Part shown: positions 9,878 through 20,822 of the stretch, piece by piece | Numbering within the stretch: the stretch's first letter is position 1 | Layout: every line of letters begins with the position of its first letter | From: Naganishia liquefaciens | Taxonomy: Eukaryota; Basidiomycota; Tremellomycetes; Filobasidiales; Filobasidiaceae | Direction: 5' to 3' | NCBI GenBank assembly: GCA_013423385.1 | Contig: BLZA01000030.1 | Coordinates: 699,168-763,167 of the forward strand | Length of the DNA stretch: 64,000 nucleotides | Program-made: the position numbers and the translations under genes | Notes under the pieces: model-generated | What the model was told of the DNA's origin: nothing | What the model saw: only the letters and a program-made list of their open reading frames with translations | The model's database searches: none

Positions 9878-12800
9878 TTAAGCGGCATAGCATCGCTGCA
9901 ATATCAGAGGTCGACTATGCTCGGATGATAAGCCAGCCAAAGCCCTGAGAATGTTCCATACATTAGTGCCGAATATGCCAGTGGTTTCGGCAACCTCACC
10001 TGAATTTGGGCATATCGACCTCTGCCTTGAAAACTACAAAGACTGGTGCCGCAAACGTTAGGCTCGGACGCGTGGACTCGTTGCGCGTAATGTACTTACT
10101 ATGTGTTGGGTCATGGTCAGCCGCAGCTTGACAGTTCAGACATACATCAAAACTGCCGGCGCAATGCACGCATCGAAGCCACGTGCCCTTTATCTGTCCT
10201 ACGTGAACATCGCATATTGTCTGTTGTGGCTAAAGTTGAGTTGCTGCAAATGAAGAATGATAGACGTTTACTTACCGAGCGATGCTCAACGCAACGTAAA
10301 TATGCTTCGGGATCTCTGGGATCTAATGGCATGGTCGAAGCCACTTGTCCGACCGGGGTCTTGTACTGGCAGCCTTTGCGGTCAGCCTCGATTAGCCTCA
10401 ACGTGCATCACTACGGCGCACCAATGAAGGTAATATTGGCAACGGCGACTGCAGGGGGAATTGCACGGGACGATCAAATTTGATGAAGACATGCATTGGA
10501 TCATGGACGGTGTATGAAGTCCTTTCGCATGACGAACACTGCAAAGGATATCCCAGATCAGGTTGCGGTCTGATGGCACTTGGGGTTGGCTCACCAAGTT
10601 GAAGGGATCAGGCTCTGACGGACAATTCGCACACTGGTACCTTTTGCCGACTATGGGCGATCTGCAGGAGCCGCAAAGCGATCCGTGGGCAAGAGGATGA
10701 CGCCCTTCCGAAAAACCTCCATACACCGTTTCATTTGTCGGAGACGAAGGTCGTACCTGAAGATTCTCGTCCATGATACTGCTAGCTGCGCGGACTACGG
10801 TCGAGTCGCGTTGTGCCCACTGCTCACGAGCGCGACGACTGACTTGCCGGACTTCAGAAGTCGCTAACGGCAAAGGAATCTGCGGTTTCCCGAGTTTGTT
10901 ATGACGCTGACATCGATCCTCACTAGACAGAGTAAACGCACCTTCATCATGATGTGTTCGGAGGTATGCGAACCTGTGCCAGTCTGCGCAGAAGTGACCG
11001 GCTCACACTGGGCGCAGACATCCCTGAGCGCAAAACAAGGTGAGTCATGACCTCATAGGCAGAAGCAAGCTCATACCAATTCGGGCATACGGCGCAGTGA
11101 AAACGAGGACCAACGATATCTTGCATACAGCTGTAAAGACTCGAATATCAGCTGACGTCATTGAAGTTAATGTCCACATACTTATGGCAAAAGACGCCTG
11201 GATGTTTAACCGCTGGCGTTGAACACTCGTGTCAGCACTTCACCAGGTTCTGAGGACCATACTCTTACCTTTGACGCCAAAGGAAAGCGCTTCGGACCTT
11301 CCAAGCGATGGCGAGGGCTCGGTTTCAGGAGCGAGGGGAGAAAGAATTGTTTTTCGCTCCGGTACCGCCAAGAAAGGGTGGGCAGGATGGATCTCCTGCG
11401 CATTACTGTGACCTGGCATCCCGAAATGTCGTTCTCAGCCACGAATGAACCGGTATATCGCAATGAGGCGGCTTACATGTACGACAGAGATTGAAATTTG
11501 AGCAAGAGATGCCTATAGATAGCGCAAAACTAATCAGTTCCTGTTTCGAGTTCACATGGCGATGTCGCAGCGTGTACTGACATTTGAGTCTGTTTTCGTC
11601 CAATTTGATCTGACATATCGAACACTTGCACAAATCATGGTATTCTGCAAGATCACTGGATGAGCTTCGCGGAAAAATGCAGATGAAGTCTTCTAGTCAT
11701 ACCGATTTCTTTCCACCCACGAGCGCCCCACAATAGCTCCTTGAACGTATGATTCAAGGCACCCAGTTTCCGGATATTGCTCGGCAGCCTTCTATGTGCC
11801 GCCTGTTTTTGCAGCTCCAGTTCGCCCATGGCCTTGGCATGCTGGATGCCGTGGAACTCTATGCACGAGGGACATAGCTCATACCCGTTCCGATTTGCCT
11901 CGAGTGGTGTGTCGGGAATTGCTGTAGGACCTGCGTCTCCAATCCTTTCTCTATCAGACAGACCGGATTGCAGTGGCGTGACTGGGCTGCCGCTCGCAGA
12001 CTCCCTCGGTGGCGCCCACGTTGTTGCCTCGCCAGAACTCGCCGAACTAGACGATCCTTCGCTACTCTGATCCTCGCTGTTCCGCCGCGGAGCAACGGGC
12101 ATGACCCCTCCTCGCCGCGATGTATCGTCCTCCAGCCAAAAGTGTCCCGGCCCGCACAGCGTGCAGACGTACCGCATGTATTCGAGGCGGACGCCGCACG
12201 CTGAACAGTCCGGCGCGAGCGCAGGTGGCGCGACAGGCTCCTCGAATTCGGGCGCGGGTTCCGGTGGCGTCTGCAGGCTTTCCGTCTCGACGGGAGATAC
12301 CTGACTGCTGCGCGTGCCGCGGTCGTCGTCGGCAAAAGGATCGGTATTGATAGATGTCGTGGATAGGCGCAGACTGGTCATCTCGTGAAGAGGCAAGGAA
12401 GATGAACCTCCGCGAGACGTGCCGAGACTTGCTTGTGAGTGACTTTGGGCCAAGTATGCATCGGCCTGCGGCTCCGGCAACCGCATATCCGTCGACGAGT
12501 AGGAGTAGTACCATTCTGTCATTTTCGCATTCTCGTGTCATTCGGGCAGCCTGAGCTCAGAAAATCGGCGGACTCACTGCCATTGCTCTCCCTTACGAGC
12601 TCCAGATTCCCACGACCTTCGCTATACACGCTCGCCTCATCATCATCGCTCCCTTCTTCACCACGCATGGACGATCGCGCCGTCGACCCTCCAAACGACG
12701 ATGCCGGGCCCAACTTGCGCCGGACGCGTTCCGTCTGCTCACGTATCCAGCGTGCGCCGAGCTCGCTGCTAGCGAGAGACGATTGTGCCGAGCCGCCCGT

Positions 12801-13918
12801 GCGGTTCGGTGGACCGAGTGAGGATGCGGTCGAGGAGAAAAGTGAGCGTTCAAGAGAGATTTGGCTAGTTTGTGGCGCGAAGGGCGATCGCTTGCCAATG
12901 GCATCTTGGCGGAGAGGATGGTCTTCTGTACTTTGTCTTCCATATCTCGCCGGGTCTTGTCGAGTTCCACTTGCGCCGTGCTGATTTTCACGGCGACCAT
13001 AATAGCTTTCCCGCAAGCCTAGATCGTACCTTGACTCTGGGTCATTATCGCTGGAAAGGTTCAGGGTTGACGTTGATAGACGGGAGCGCCATTGAGCGGA
13101 AGATCCGGATTGACGATTTACAAGAGCGTTTCCCGTGCCTCGCGAGCTTTGTGCGTCGGACGAAAAATCATCGGTGGAGAACGATGGCTGGCTGCCTTGC
13201 CGCAACCTCGCCACACCACGAGCGGCCGAGCTGTAATCACTGTCGCTCTCATTGTACCCGCTCTGTGACGTGTACTGTCCCTCGTCCCACAGCTCCTCGT
13301 CTGTAGCGCTCTCAATAAACGAAGCCGTGTCCGACAAGCTCGGCCCGTCGTACTCCACCACGACGTGGACCCGCAACACAACCTTGTTTCTGCTAGAAGG
13401 GTGAAACACCGGCAGATGGTTGTCCGTCCCGCCGCCATTCGCTTGATGATTCCAGTCTGCGGAATAGAGCGTCGGCGCGCCGAGAGACGTCCCGTGATCT
13501 TCCGCATCGAAGCCCGATGAAAAGTAGGCGACAGCCTCGGTCAGGTCCGCTTCGGACACGATGTCGTAATCTTCGCCATCCTCGTCCCTATATGCGATAT
13601 GAAAACTTGATGCTCCAAGGGCAAATGATTCTGCGATCTATCAATAGGGGGTTGTGTCAGTCTTGCGGGTCTTGCCCGAGAGTCCCTTCCGCATTGCCTC
13701 ACCCTCGCAAAGACGGCATTCAGGCGACATCTGGAAGCGGACGGAAAGGTGATTCTGCGCGAGGTGTTGTTGAACGACGCTTTGACAATGAGCGCGCAGT
13801 CGGGCCTCTCCATGGCACCGCGAAGGGATGAGGCATGCGCCGAGCGGTGAGCCTGGATGCGACGCAGCCAACTACCCAAGCCGTCTTGTGCGCCGTGCTG
13901 CGGGTGTGCGATACTCAT
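9878..13918 (-). CDS. PB1 plus multi-ZZ zinc finger protein, Nbr1-like
   Basis: The N-terminus has a PB1 domain: VKASFNNTSRRITFPSASRC (about 13790-13730), then ALGASSFHIAYRDEDGEDYD, the acidic OPCA motif (about 13620-13560). A Ser-rich linker follows to about 12260. I count five ZZ-type fingers: CSAC-CTLC-CPSC (about 12215-11870, with a long Ser-rich insert), CSIC-CISC-CRTC (about 11625-11490), CAVC-CAQC (about 11130-10990), CGSC-CANC (about 10700-10610) and CVHC-CLNC (about 10190-10140). Fingers 4 and 5 are each followed by an HDPxHxFxxF segment (HDPMHVFIKF, HDPTHxFVVF), as in fungal Nbr1-type autophagy receptors. By family the role would be cargo capture for selective autophagy, but I see no clear four-tryptophan domain. 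The start may be 13918 or the in-frame ATG at 13813. Stop 9878 depends on inferred splicing. Confidence 0.75.
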
Positions 13919-14293
13919 GTCTCGCTTCGCACATGAAGGAAGCCAGAGGGTGCGATCGAGACAAGGATAGAATGACCGCGCGCTATTTACGTAAACGGCG
14001 TTGAGCGCGTGCCCCGCGTTTCCCCAGCTTTCTGGATTGGGGAATGGAGCCAAAGCACACAAAGGCACTCGTCGACGGGCATCCATTCATAACCACTCGA
14101 CTCTTGGTCTCATTATCGACCGACTTTGCCCTTCAACGCACTCCTGACATACCATCAAGCTAGCATATACTGTCTCGACCCCGTAAGTCCAAACCCCTAC
14201 CAACGCCGACCGCCCTGCGAGCAAATCAACCTGTTTCGCTAACCGGCATACTTCGCAACCATAGATATCATCAAAGCCAGAAAACCACCAGCA
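13919..14293. promoter_or_regulatory. Divergent promoter, ZZ protein / orphan gene
   Basis: This is a 375-bp gap between head-to-head genes. I see no motif that I can name. Pyrimidine-rich stretches precede the rightward ATG. Confidence 0.45.
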
Positions 14294-14950
14294 ATGTCCA
14301 TCGAAACACCATCCGCTGCCTCCTTCTCACCCATCCGCAGCCCTGTCGTCTCACGGTCATCATCGCTTGCCGGTAAACCGAGGAAACCGTCACCTCTGCG
14401 CAGGTCCTCGACGCCGGAAGATTCGCAGCTTCGGTTAAAGCTGGCGGATGAGCGGAGTGTAGGAGAGGAATCAGAAGAGGAGGAAAACGAGCAAGGGGAG
14501 ACGGATGTGCAGCAGCAAGGGAGAAGAGCATCAGACGGACAGGCCCTTGCCGCAACATCACCATCAACATCGACGTTAACAGCATCCCAGATCACGCCGG
14601 CCTTCACAAACGCGTCAACATCGAAATCCACATCTCACCTTGCCGGCATGTCATACGATATTGCACCGCGCACGACAACAACACTAGCGAACAGCAAATA
14701 CACCCTTCCACCCATCCGCCCACACCCAAAATTTCCGCATTCCACCTCGATACGCCCGATGCGTCCATTATCGTCCGTCACAGGCGGCACGAGCGCTCCG
14801 CATTCCGTGGGATCGCTCACGTCCGTACCTCATGCGGGTCAGGGAACGTCCAAAGCGCCGCAGCGGCAGAAGATTATTGTTCCCGCCAAGAGCTGGAAGG
14901 CGTGCTTTGATCTCAACTTGACACAAAAGGAGTTGGCGAGATTCGACTAG
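14294..14950 (+). CDS. Orphan Ser/Thr-rich protein, 218 residues
   Basis: I do not recognise this gene. It is one uninterrupted frame from ATG 14294 (context GCAATGTCC) to TAG. The protein is mostly low-complexity Ser/Thr/Pro with an acidic patch (EESEEEENEQGE) near residue 60. Only the last about 30 residues look ordered: a basic stretch RQKIIVPAKSWKACFDLNL followed by TQKELARFD. Such a short ordered tail suggests a peptide that docks to a partner, but this is inference. Codon use resembles that of the neighbours. It is head-to-head with the PB1-ZZ gene and tail-to-tail with the amino-acid transporter. Confidence 0.6.
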   Translation: MSIETPSAASFSPIRSPVVSRSSSLAGKPRKPSPLRRSSTPEDSQLRLKLADERSVGEESEEEENEQGETDVQQQGRRASDGQALAATSPSTSTLTASQITPAFTNASTSKSTSHLAGMSYDIAPRTTTTLANSKYTLPPIRPHPKFPHSTSIRPMRPLSSVTGGTSAPHSVGSLTSVPHAGQGTSKAPQRQKIIVPAKSWKACFDLNLTQKELARFD

Positions 14951-15259
14951 CATAGTGCGGCATCTTTTCCGCCGTCTTGCGCGATCAGTTGGGGAAATAA
15001 GGGCAGTCAATGCAAAAGTGGTTGTAGTCATGCCGACGGGGAATCGACCTGTTATTGTAACTTCGAGCCCGCTCAGCGCAAAAGCATTAATGAAAACTGT
15101 TCATTGTGCCAAGGCGGGAACCGTGAAAGACCGCTGAACGCGTCGTCCTGTATCCTCTGGTTGAAGGATTCATCGCGGAACGGCCGAGCTGAAAGACCCT
15201 TCAGACATCTATAACCTTGTTCCTACTCTACACATACAAAAGAGACAACACGCGACAAG
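14951..15259. other. Convergent intergenic spacer
   Basis: This tail-to-tail spacer of 309 bp should carry both 3' ends. I see no gene or repeat in it. Confidence 0.5.
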
Positions 15260-17531
15260 CTAGTGCGAGATGGCCTTGTGCGTGGCCAGCTTGTATACAT
15301 TAAAAGATAGGCTGCAATTGTTTCAGTCGGTCGCTGGATCGTGACCATTGGCATGAGTAAGACTCACCAGAACACCATAACGCACATGCCATAAACGGCC
15401 AGTGCAAGCGCACCATACTTCATTCGGCTCGATTGTGACCGGAACAGCGAAAAGTAGAAGAGACCTGTGTGATTGTATAGAATAAGTACATGCTTCCGCG
15501 TTCTGCCAAAGAGGCGTACCTGGCAAGATGAAGGAAATGATGGTAGAACCAGTCGATCCCACAAAAGCTAAGACTGGGAGCCGGAAAACCTACGTGTCAG
15601 CCATCCACTGCGTGCTCTGAACGGTCGACATACCAGTTTCCAGTTCGTCAATGATCATGGCAATGATCATGCCGCAAACGATAATACCCGACGTCAAGCC
15701 GATAAACTTGGTCCGGCTCATCTCTGCACTGTTGACCCACGTGGCGACCGGTTTGCGCGGCGCCTCGTCGTCATCATCGTTCTCACTGTCTGACAATTCA
15801 CCTTCGTTTGTGGGCAGAGCTTGATGCGTCGATGTGGACCATCCAGTAGTCAGATGATGGAGGCACGCTCGACATGGATGGCATTGCAGAGGATAGGAAA
15901 GGGCAACGAGCAGAACGATGCCGAGCTGGGCGATTGAAATGGCGAGAGAGGTATAAGGATACCTTGGGGAAGGCATGCTGTCGGTCGAACGGATCCTTGG
16001 ATCGCCTATTGCCACTCACATCGATATCACATTGCTGCTGACTCCCCTGCCAAAGGTCAGGTAGCCTGTGATGCCGAGCTATTAAAAAGAGACGGTCAGA
16101 TCGGTCACATTGGCCTGCGGTTACACACTCACCACCTCGTATGTGGCAATTGCCGAGCTTTTCGAGGAAAGACCAGGGTAAGCTGGGGTCGGTCGAAGAG
16201 AAGAGTACGAAAGGGCTTACCCAATAGACGTAACAATCACCTTGTTCATCCTGCGTTGCGTATTCTTCTCAAGCTCATTGAATACCGGGAAAAGCTGTTC
16301 ACGAAGATAAGTGATTTGAGCGAGTCAGAAGTTCGCACGAGACTTACGTTCTGTGCACATGTATAAGCGAAGACCTGAACCGGAAACACGCCTAGTGTTG
16401 ACCTGTCGAAGCGAGCCAGCTCGATTGGACCCTTTTCCCTGCCGGTCGGGATACCCATGGCCCACCAGCCGACCACAATTACCACCAGGCTGTGCGCGTT
16501 TCGTTAGACGAGTTGAGCAGAGGTCCAATACTCTGTACTCACTAGGCGACAGAAGCTAGCGCGATCTGACTCGTGAACCTTAAACTGTCCAACCGCTTCA
16601 AGAACGATATCGGTCCCACAATGGCCATTGAGAGCAAGAGCCACAGTCGGCCGTCGAGCCACATGGAATCCGGAGATATAGTCTCGTGGGGGAGATGATG
16701 CGAGAACGAGATGATGATTTGCGGCATCAATGTCTGGCAGGACGTGATAAAACATTCAGCCCCTAGAGCCTTGCCACACTCTGCGCGTCCCAATAGACTC
16801 ACCTTTACGATGATCAGATAACTGATACTGACGCCGAAACACTTGATAGCAATGGCGGCATCAAAGCATCGCGTCGCCCATCCCTGGCCAAACGTCAACA
16901 AGGCCACACTATTGAATGACGCTTCCTGTTTGTTCAAGTGATCGTCGTGACCTGGATTCGCGACATGCTCCAGATCCTCGGTTGACGGTGGCAAAGACGC
17001 TGATTCCTCGAAATCCTTGCTATGGGGATCCTTCCCTTCCACCGTGATGGATTTATAGTGCGCCGGTCTGCCTACTTGTCTTGCACAGCGGGAAAGCAGA
17101 TACAAGCCGAAAGCCGAAGTCATTCCCGAAAATGCGCATGAGAAGATCCCGGGGATGAGTCCCATGGAGGCGAACGCTGAAGGAAAGGCGAGGGCGCCGG
17201 ATCCGATGATGGTGTTGGCGAGATTAGAGACACCCGACGTTACGCTCGCCTTGCCCTGTCTCCGCGTGATTTGCCACGGCTCCCTATCGTCGTCATGATC
17301 TCGCTGGACGGGTCCGTCATAAAGGCTGCCCGACCGATCAAGGTCGTCGTCTTCTGTGCTATCTGTGTGACTCGCGCTACTGTCGACCAGGGTCTGGTCT
17401 TCACCATGTCTGTTGAGGAGCGAGGAAGAGGAAGAGGAAGCTGCCATTCCACCGTTCGCCTTGCCAGCAGGTCGGGAAGAAGATGAAGCTGATGGCGTGA
17501 GAGTACCGTAAGAGGCGGCCTTCGGAGGCAT
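15260..17531 (-). CDS. Vacuolar amino-acid transporter, AAAP/Avt family
   Basis: This is a multi-span permease of the amino acid/auxin permease family, most like the fungal vacuolar Avt5-7 group. After a disordered Ser-rich and acidic N-terminus of about 95 residues comes the family signature SVTSGVSNLANTIIGSGALA (first membrane span), then GLIPGIFSCAFSG, FGLYLLSRCARQVGRPAHYK, a soluble loop, and spans CFGVSISYLIIVK, LLLSMAIVGPISFLKRLDSL, FPVQVFAYTCAQN, GITGYLTFG and IAQLGIVLLVALSYPLQCHP. A long acidic loop (EGELSDSENDDDDE) precedes the last spans (GLTSGIIVCGMIIAMII, FVGSTGSTIISFILPG). The C-terminus is joined by an intron after MVF and stops at 15260-15262. About nine short introns are present. 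Substrate and direction of transport cannot be read from sequence. Confidence 0.85.
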
Positions 17532-18025
17532 CGAAGGTCGATTGCGTGTCGTCGTCAGACGTTGGATATGTTTCTTTGCTCCTGCTGAATATCAGCTGTC
17601 TTGAAGACGGTAGTCGTGTATCGGCGGATTTATCCCTTGAAGCGCCTTACTCCTGGTGTTTCAGTGCTTGTTTCACCTTGAGTTCCTTTGCAAGGCTGTG
17701 AGTTCGGGCTGTCGGACGTGTTTGAGTATCAATATGCTTTTAAAGAAAACCGTTGCCCCGGTGCATGTGATGGCTGCTCTGCGCAAGTTTGTCCGCCCCT
17801 GCTGGGATCACATGTCCCAGTCGCTGTCCGCCGAAGCTGCTGCCAAACTTATCATTCTGCGTGCAAAACCACGCTAACGCCGATTGCTCTGCATTCGACT
17901 TCAAGTGCAACTTGATCGATGGGAATGGGAGATTGCCGCGACACGGGGACATCTATCCTTCTGATATACGTTCAATCAAGGCCGGCCGCTGAACGTCACT
18001 TCGTCGTTGCAATCGCTGCATTGTC
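17532..18025. promoter_or_regulatory. Divergent promoter AVT / THOC7
   Basis: This 494-bp head-to-head gap has no recognisable gene. Regulatory function is inferred from orientation. Confidence 0.45.
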
Positions 18026-19446
18026 ATGGACTCTGAAAAGGTGCAGATCAAGCCTATGGCCATTGCGGCTGAAGGTGAGCACCAGAACGAGACATCTACA
18101 CGGCGGCACGAAGTAAGCTTGACATCCCACAGAGGATCTCATCGACTTTCGACTCAGCCACCCGGATACTCTGGCGAAACAAGCCAGCCGGCAAATCTAT
18201 CTTCTGGACACATCGTACCTGCCCAGCGAGCTTAAAGAAGCGGCGGCACAAGCGAATACGAAGCGGTCGGAGGGGTTGGAGTTGGATGTGGCACGATATA
18301 CTCTTGCTTTAAAAAGGGCTCGCAAAGCTGCCGAGGCACAGAAGATACAGCAGCAGCGCTATGTCGCTCAGACTCAAGCTTTGAGTACGTCAGTCTTTGC
18401 TTCTATGCTGATATGATGCTGATATGATGCTGAATCTGCTACCAGGCACAAAGTGCGCTGAGCATCAACATGAGATTGCATCGCAGCGAGAGCAGCTGGA
18501 GTTGGCAAAGCAAAAGAGAAAGATGCATGATGAATGCAGCGCTCTTGCCAAGCAGCTCAACGCAAGACCCAGAAAGAAGGCTGAGCTGAATCAGTAAATA
18601 CTCGTTGTTGAATCCGTCATCCTATTCTGAGCCCCCATCATTGATAGGTTGATCGGAGACATCGAGAAGCAAATCGAAGAGCAGACGAAATTGATTGCAG
18701 CATACCAGGCGGAAAGCGCAGCTCGCATTGCCGCTCTTGACAATGTAACGTCCGCCGTGACCAACTTGGTCGAGGTAGAAAAGGTAGAAGCGGATCGCAC
18801 GGAAACCGACATTGCAGCCTTGGACAAAATCATAAGCACTTCAAAGACCATTGACCTGGCTTCCGATGCTGCTAGCTCTGGCAAGTCGCTAGATCCGAAA
18901 GCTTCGGTTTTCAAGCCCTCGAGCCGTCCGGTTTTGCCGACATCGGTCAGCTCTGGTCCTGCTGCTGGTTCGCGCGCCGTCGCACACTCCCGCAAAGGTA
19001 AATCCGCATCAGCATCCAATAGTCGATCGAATACCCCGGGGTCCACATCCAAGGCCCATGCGGCAGCTGCAGTCAAATCTCGAGCTGAAGCGCCAACGAG
19101 AAAGGCTGCGACGGCGGCAGGAAGGAAGGAGCCGAATGCACCGCGACCCGGAGGCCGACGACAGGCTGTTAATGCACCGTCGCAACTTGGCAAGTCTTCG
19201 ATCAGCATGGAGGATGGCGAGATCTCGAGCAATACGAGTCAGGGCGACGGAGCGGGGAAGCAGGCGGCGTCTAGTGCACCCGGTGGACGGGTGGGGGTAG
19301 CTGGGCGAGGTGGCAAGTCGGGCGATAGCAATGGGGGAGAGAGTGCAGGTGGGAATAAGCGACATCGAGCGGATCAGGAGGATGGTGAAGCAACCAAAAG
19401 GCGAAAGGTCGAAGAGGGAAAGCCGGAGGGGCCGACGGGCGCGTAA
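18026..19446 (+). CDS. THOC7: THO complex subunit 7-like protein
   Basis: THOC7 is a coiled-coil subunit of the THO complex, which couples transcription to mRNA packaging and export. Exon 1 (ATG 18026) encodes MDSEKVQIKPMAIAAE. After a 59-nt intron comes EDLIDFRLSHPDTLAKQASR and a long helix rich in Arg/Lys/Glu. The family-like core is CAEHQHEIASQREQLELAK, then ECSALAKQLNARPRKKAEL and IGDIEKQIEEQTKLIAAYQ, continuing to about residue 230. The rest is a low-complexity tail with EDGEISS and EDGEATKRRKVEEG, a probable nuclear signal. An intron near 18389-18447 contains a short tandem repeat. Assignment rests on the coiled-coil pattern and layout rather than on a unique catalytic motif, so other coiled-coil families remain possible. 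Confidence 0.65.
18412..18433. repeat. 11-bp tandem repeat in THOC7 intron
   Basis: ATGCTGATATG is repeated back to back, with a partial third copy, just before the 3' splice site of a THOC7 intron. Confidence 0.8.
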
Positions 19447-20822
19447 CGAGATTTATGCTCAGCAGCTGCTGGACTTAGGTTGCGCTCACTGCATGGGTGA
19501 TTTGCCCTTGACATTTCGGACTCACCGTCTGTATAATTGAATCATCATGTGACGGAGAGATATCTTCAAGCAGCGACCACGTCAAGCAAATACCATCCAT
19601 GTATCTGAACATTCGCCCCGAACATCTCTCATCCACTTGGTCTTACCAATGAAACGACCGAGATGGCAGACTGGACGCAAGTTGGCGCTTACCAGCACTC
19701 GCGGTAGATCTGCAAAAGCGTATCAGGGAACAATGCACATCACGCTTGGTGATAGCTAGCTTCAAAGATCAAGACTCCTCTTCAAGAGCTTGTTCGAACC
19801 CTTTGCAAACCTCCCGTCCACAACGCCCCCAACTTTCCGGTCCGACGAGCCGCCGCCGGCGTCCGGTCTAGCTTCCGAGAGCTCGTCTCAGTTAAAATGC
19901 GCCCGAATCGCTCGTTCTGTTTGTTTTTTTTTCTGCCGGCGAAAATGATCGTGCTCATCGGACTTGAGCCGGCCTTGGAGACAGGCGCAAAAGACGCCTT
20001 TGACATGTCCGGGTCCTATCGTCCGAGCTCCGAGTCCGCTGACCACGCCCTATCGATAGCAGTGGTTTTAGCAACGCCATGCGCGCCCGAACAGCTGTCC
20101 GAATTGACGAATTGCGCGACTAATCAAGGGAGAATCATTTGGAATCAACAGCCATTGAATCTGGATTTCGAAAGGCTCGTCAGAGCTTTTCCAAGTACAA
20201 TGTGGCCTCAGGGATACCCGTTGTGGACAGGGGAAGGGGGAGGTCGCAAAAGTCCACCTGAGTGGACACAGTGAAGGGGCGTTAGTGGTGCAAGATTGCA
20301 AGAACTCTCTGCAAAACAAGGAGAGATCCATCCATCAGTTATTACGCAGCACGAAAGCTGTCCAAGCTGTCCATCGCGACGACCTGACGACGCCTGTCTC
20401 GCTACAGCGCTGAGATGACGCAAGGACCGCTACGCGAGAAATTGAGGTGACAAGCCCCATGCATGACGACTTTGGAATACGCGCGCAATACGAATTCGAC
20501 AGAGGTGGAGGGACAGGAGAGCATCGCTCATTGGTTGTGCTCTGTGGATCCGCGGTGCCGTACAGGCGCAGAGCCGTCATCACTCAGCCACCGGCTGGCC
20601 CAGGTTCCCCCCGCCCATTCGCCCTTTCTCGAATCCCGCACCGTGCCTCCGATGCAATGGCCCGGTCCCTCCGTCCGGACGAGACGAGTCGAGTCGAGTC
20701 GTGCAGTGCACCAATGTCGATAGATAGTTGTTCGTGTTCGTCGTGACATTGTTGCTCTCTGGCTTTCACATCGCCTTGCGCATCCATTTCTTTTCTCTTC
20801 TTTATTTCATTCTCCCTCCAAA
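19447..20822. other. Intergenic, upstream of GND1
   Basis: This 1.38-kb gap lies between two rightward genes. It holds a short (GAGTC)n run near 20688-20702 and a strongly pyrimidine-rich leader just before the GND1 ATG (about 20780-20820), typical of highly expressed fungal genes. Open frames here are short and unsupported. Confidence 0.6.
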
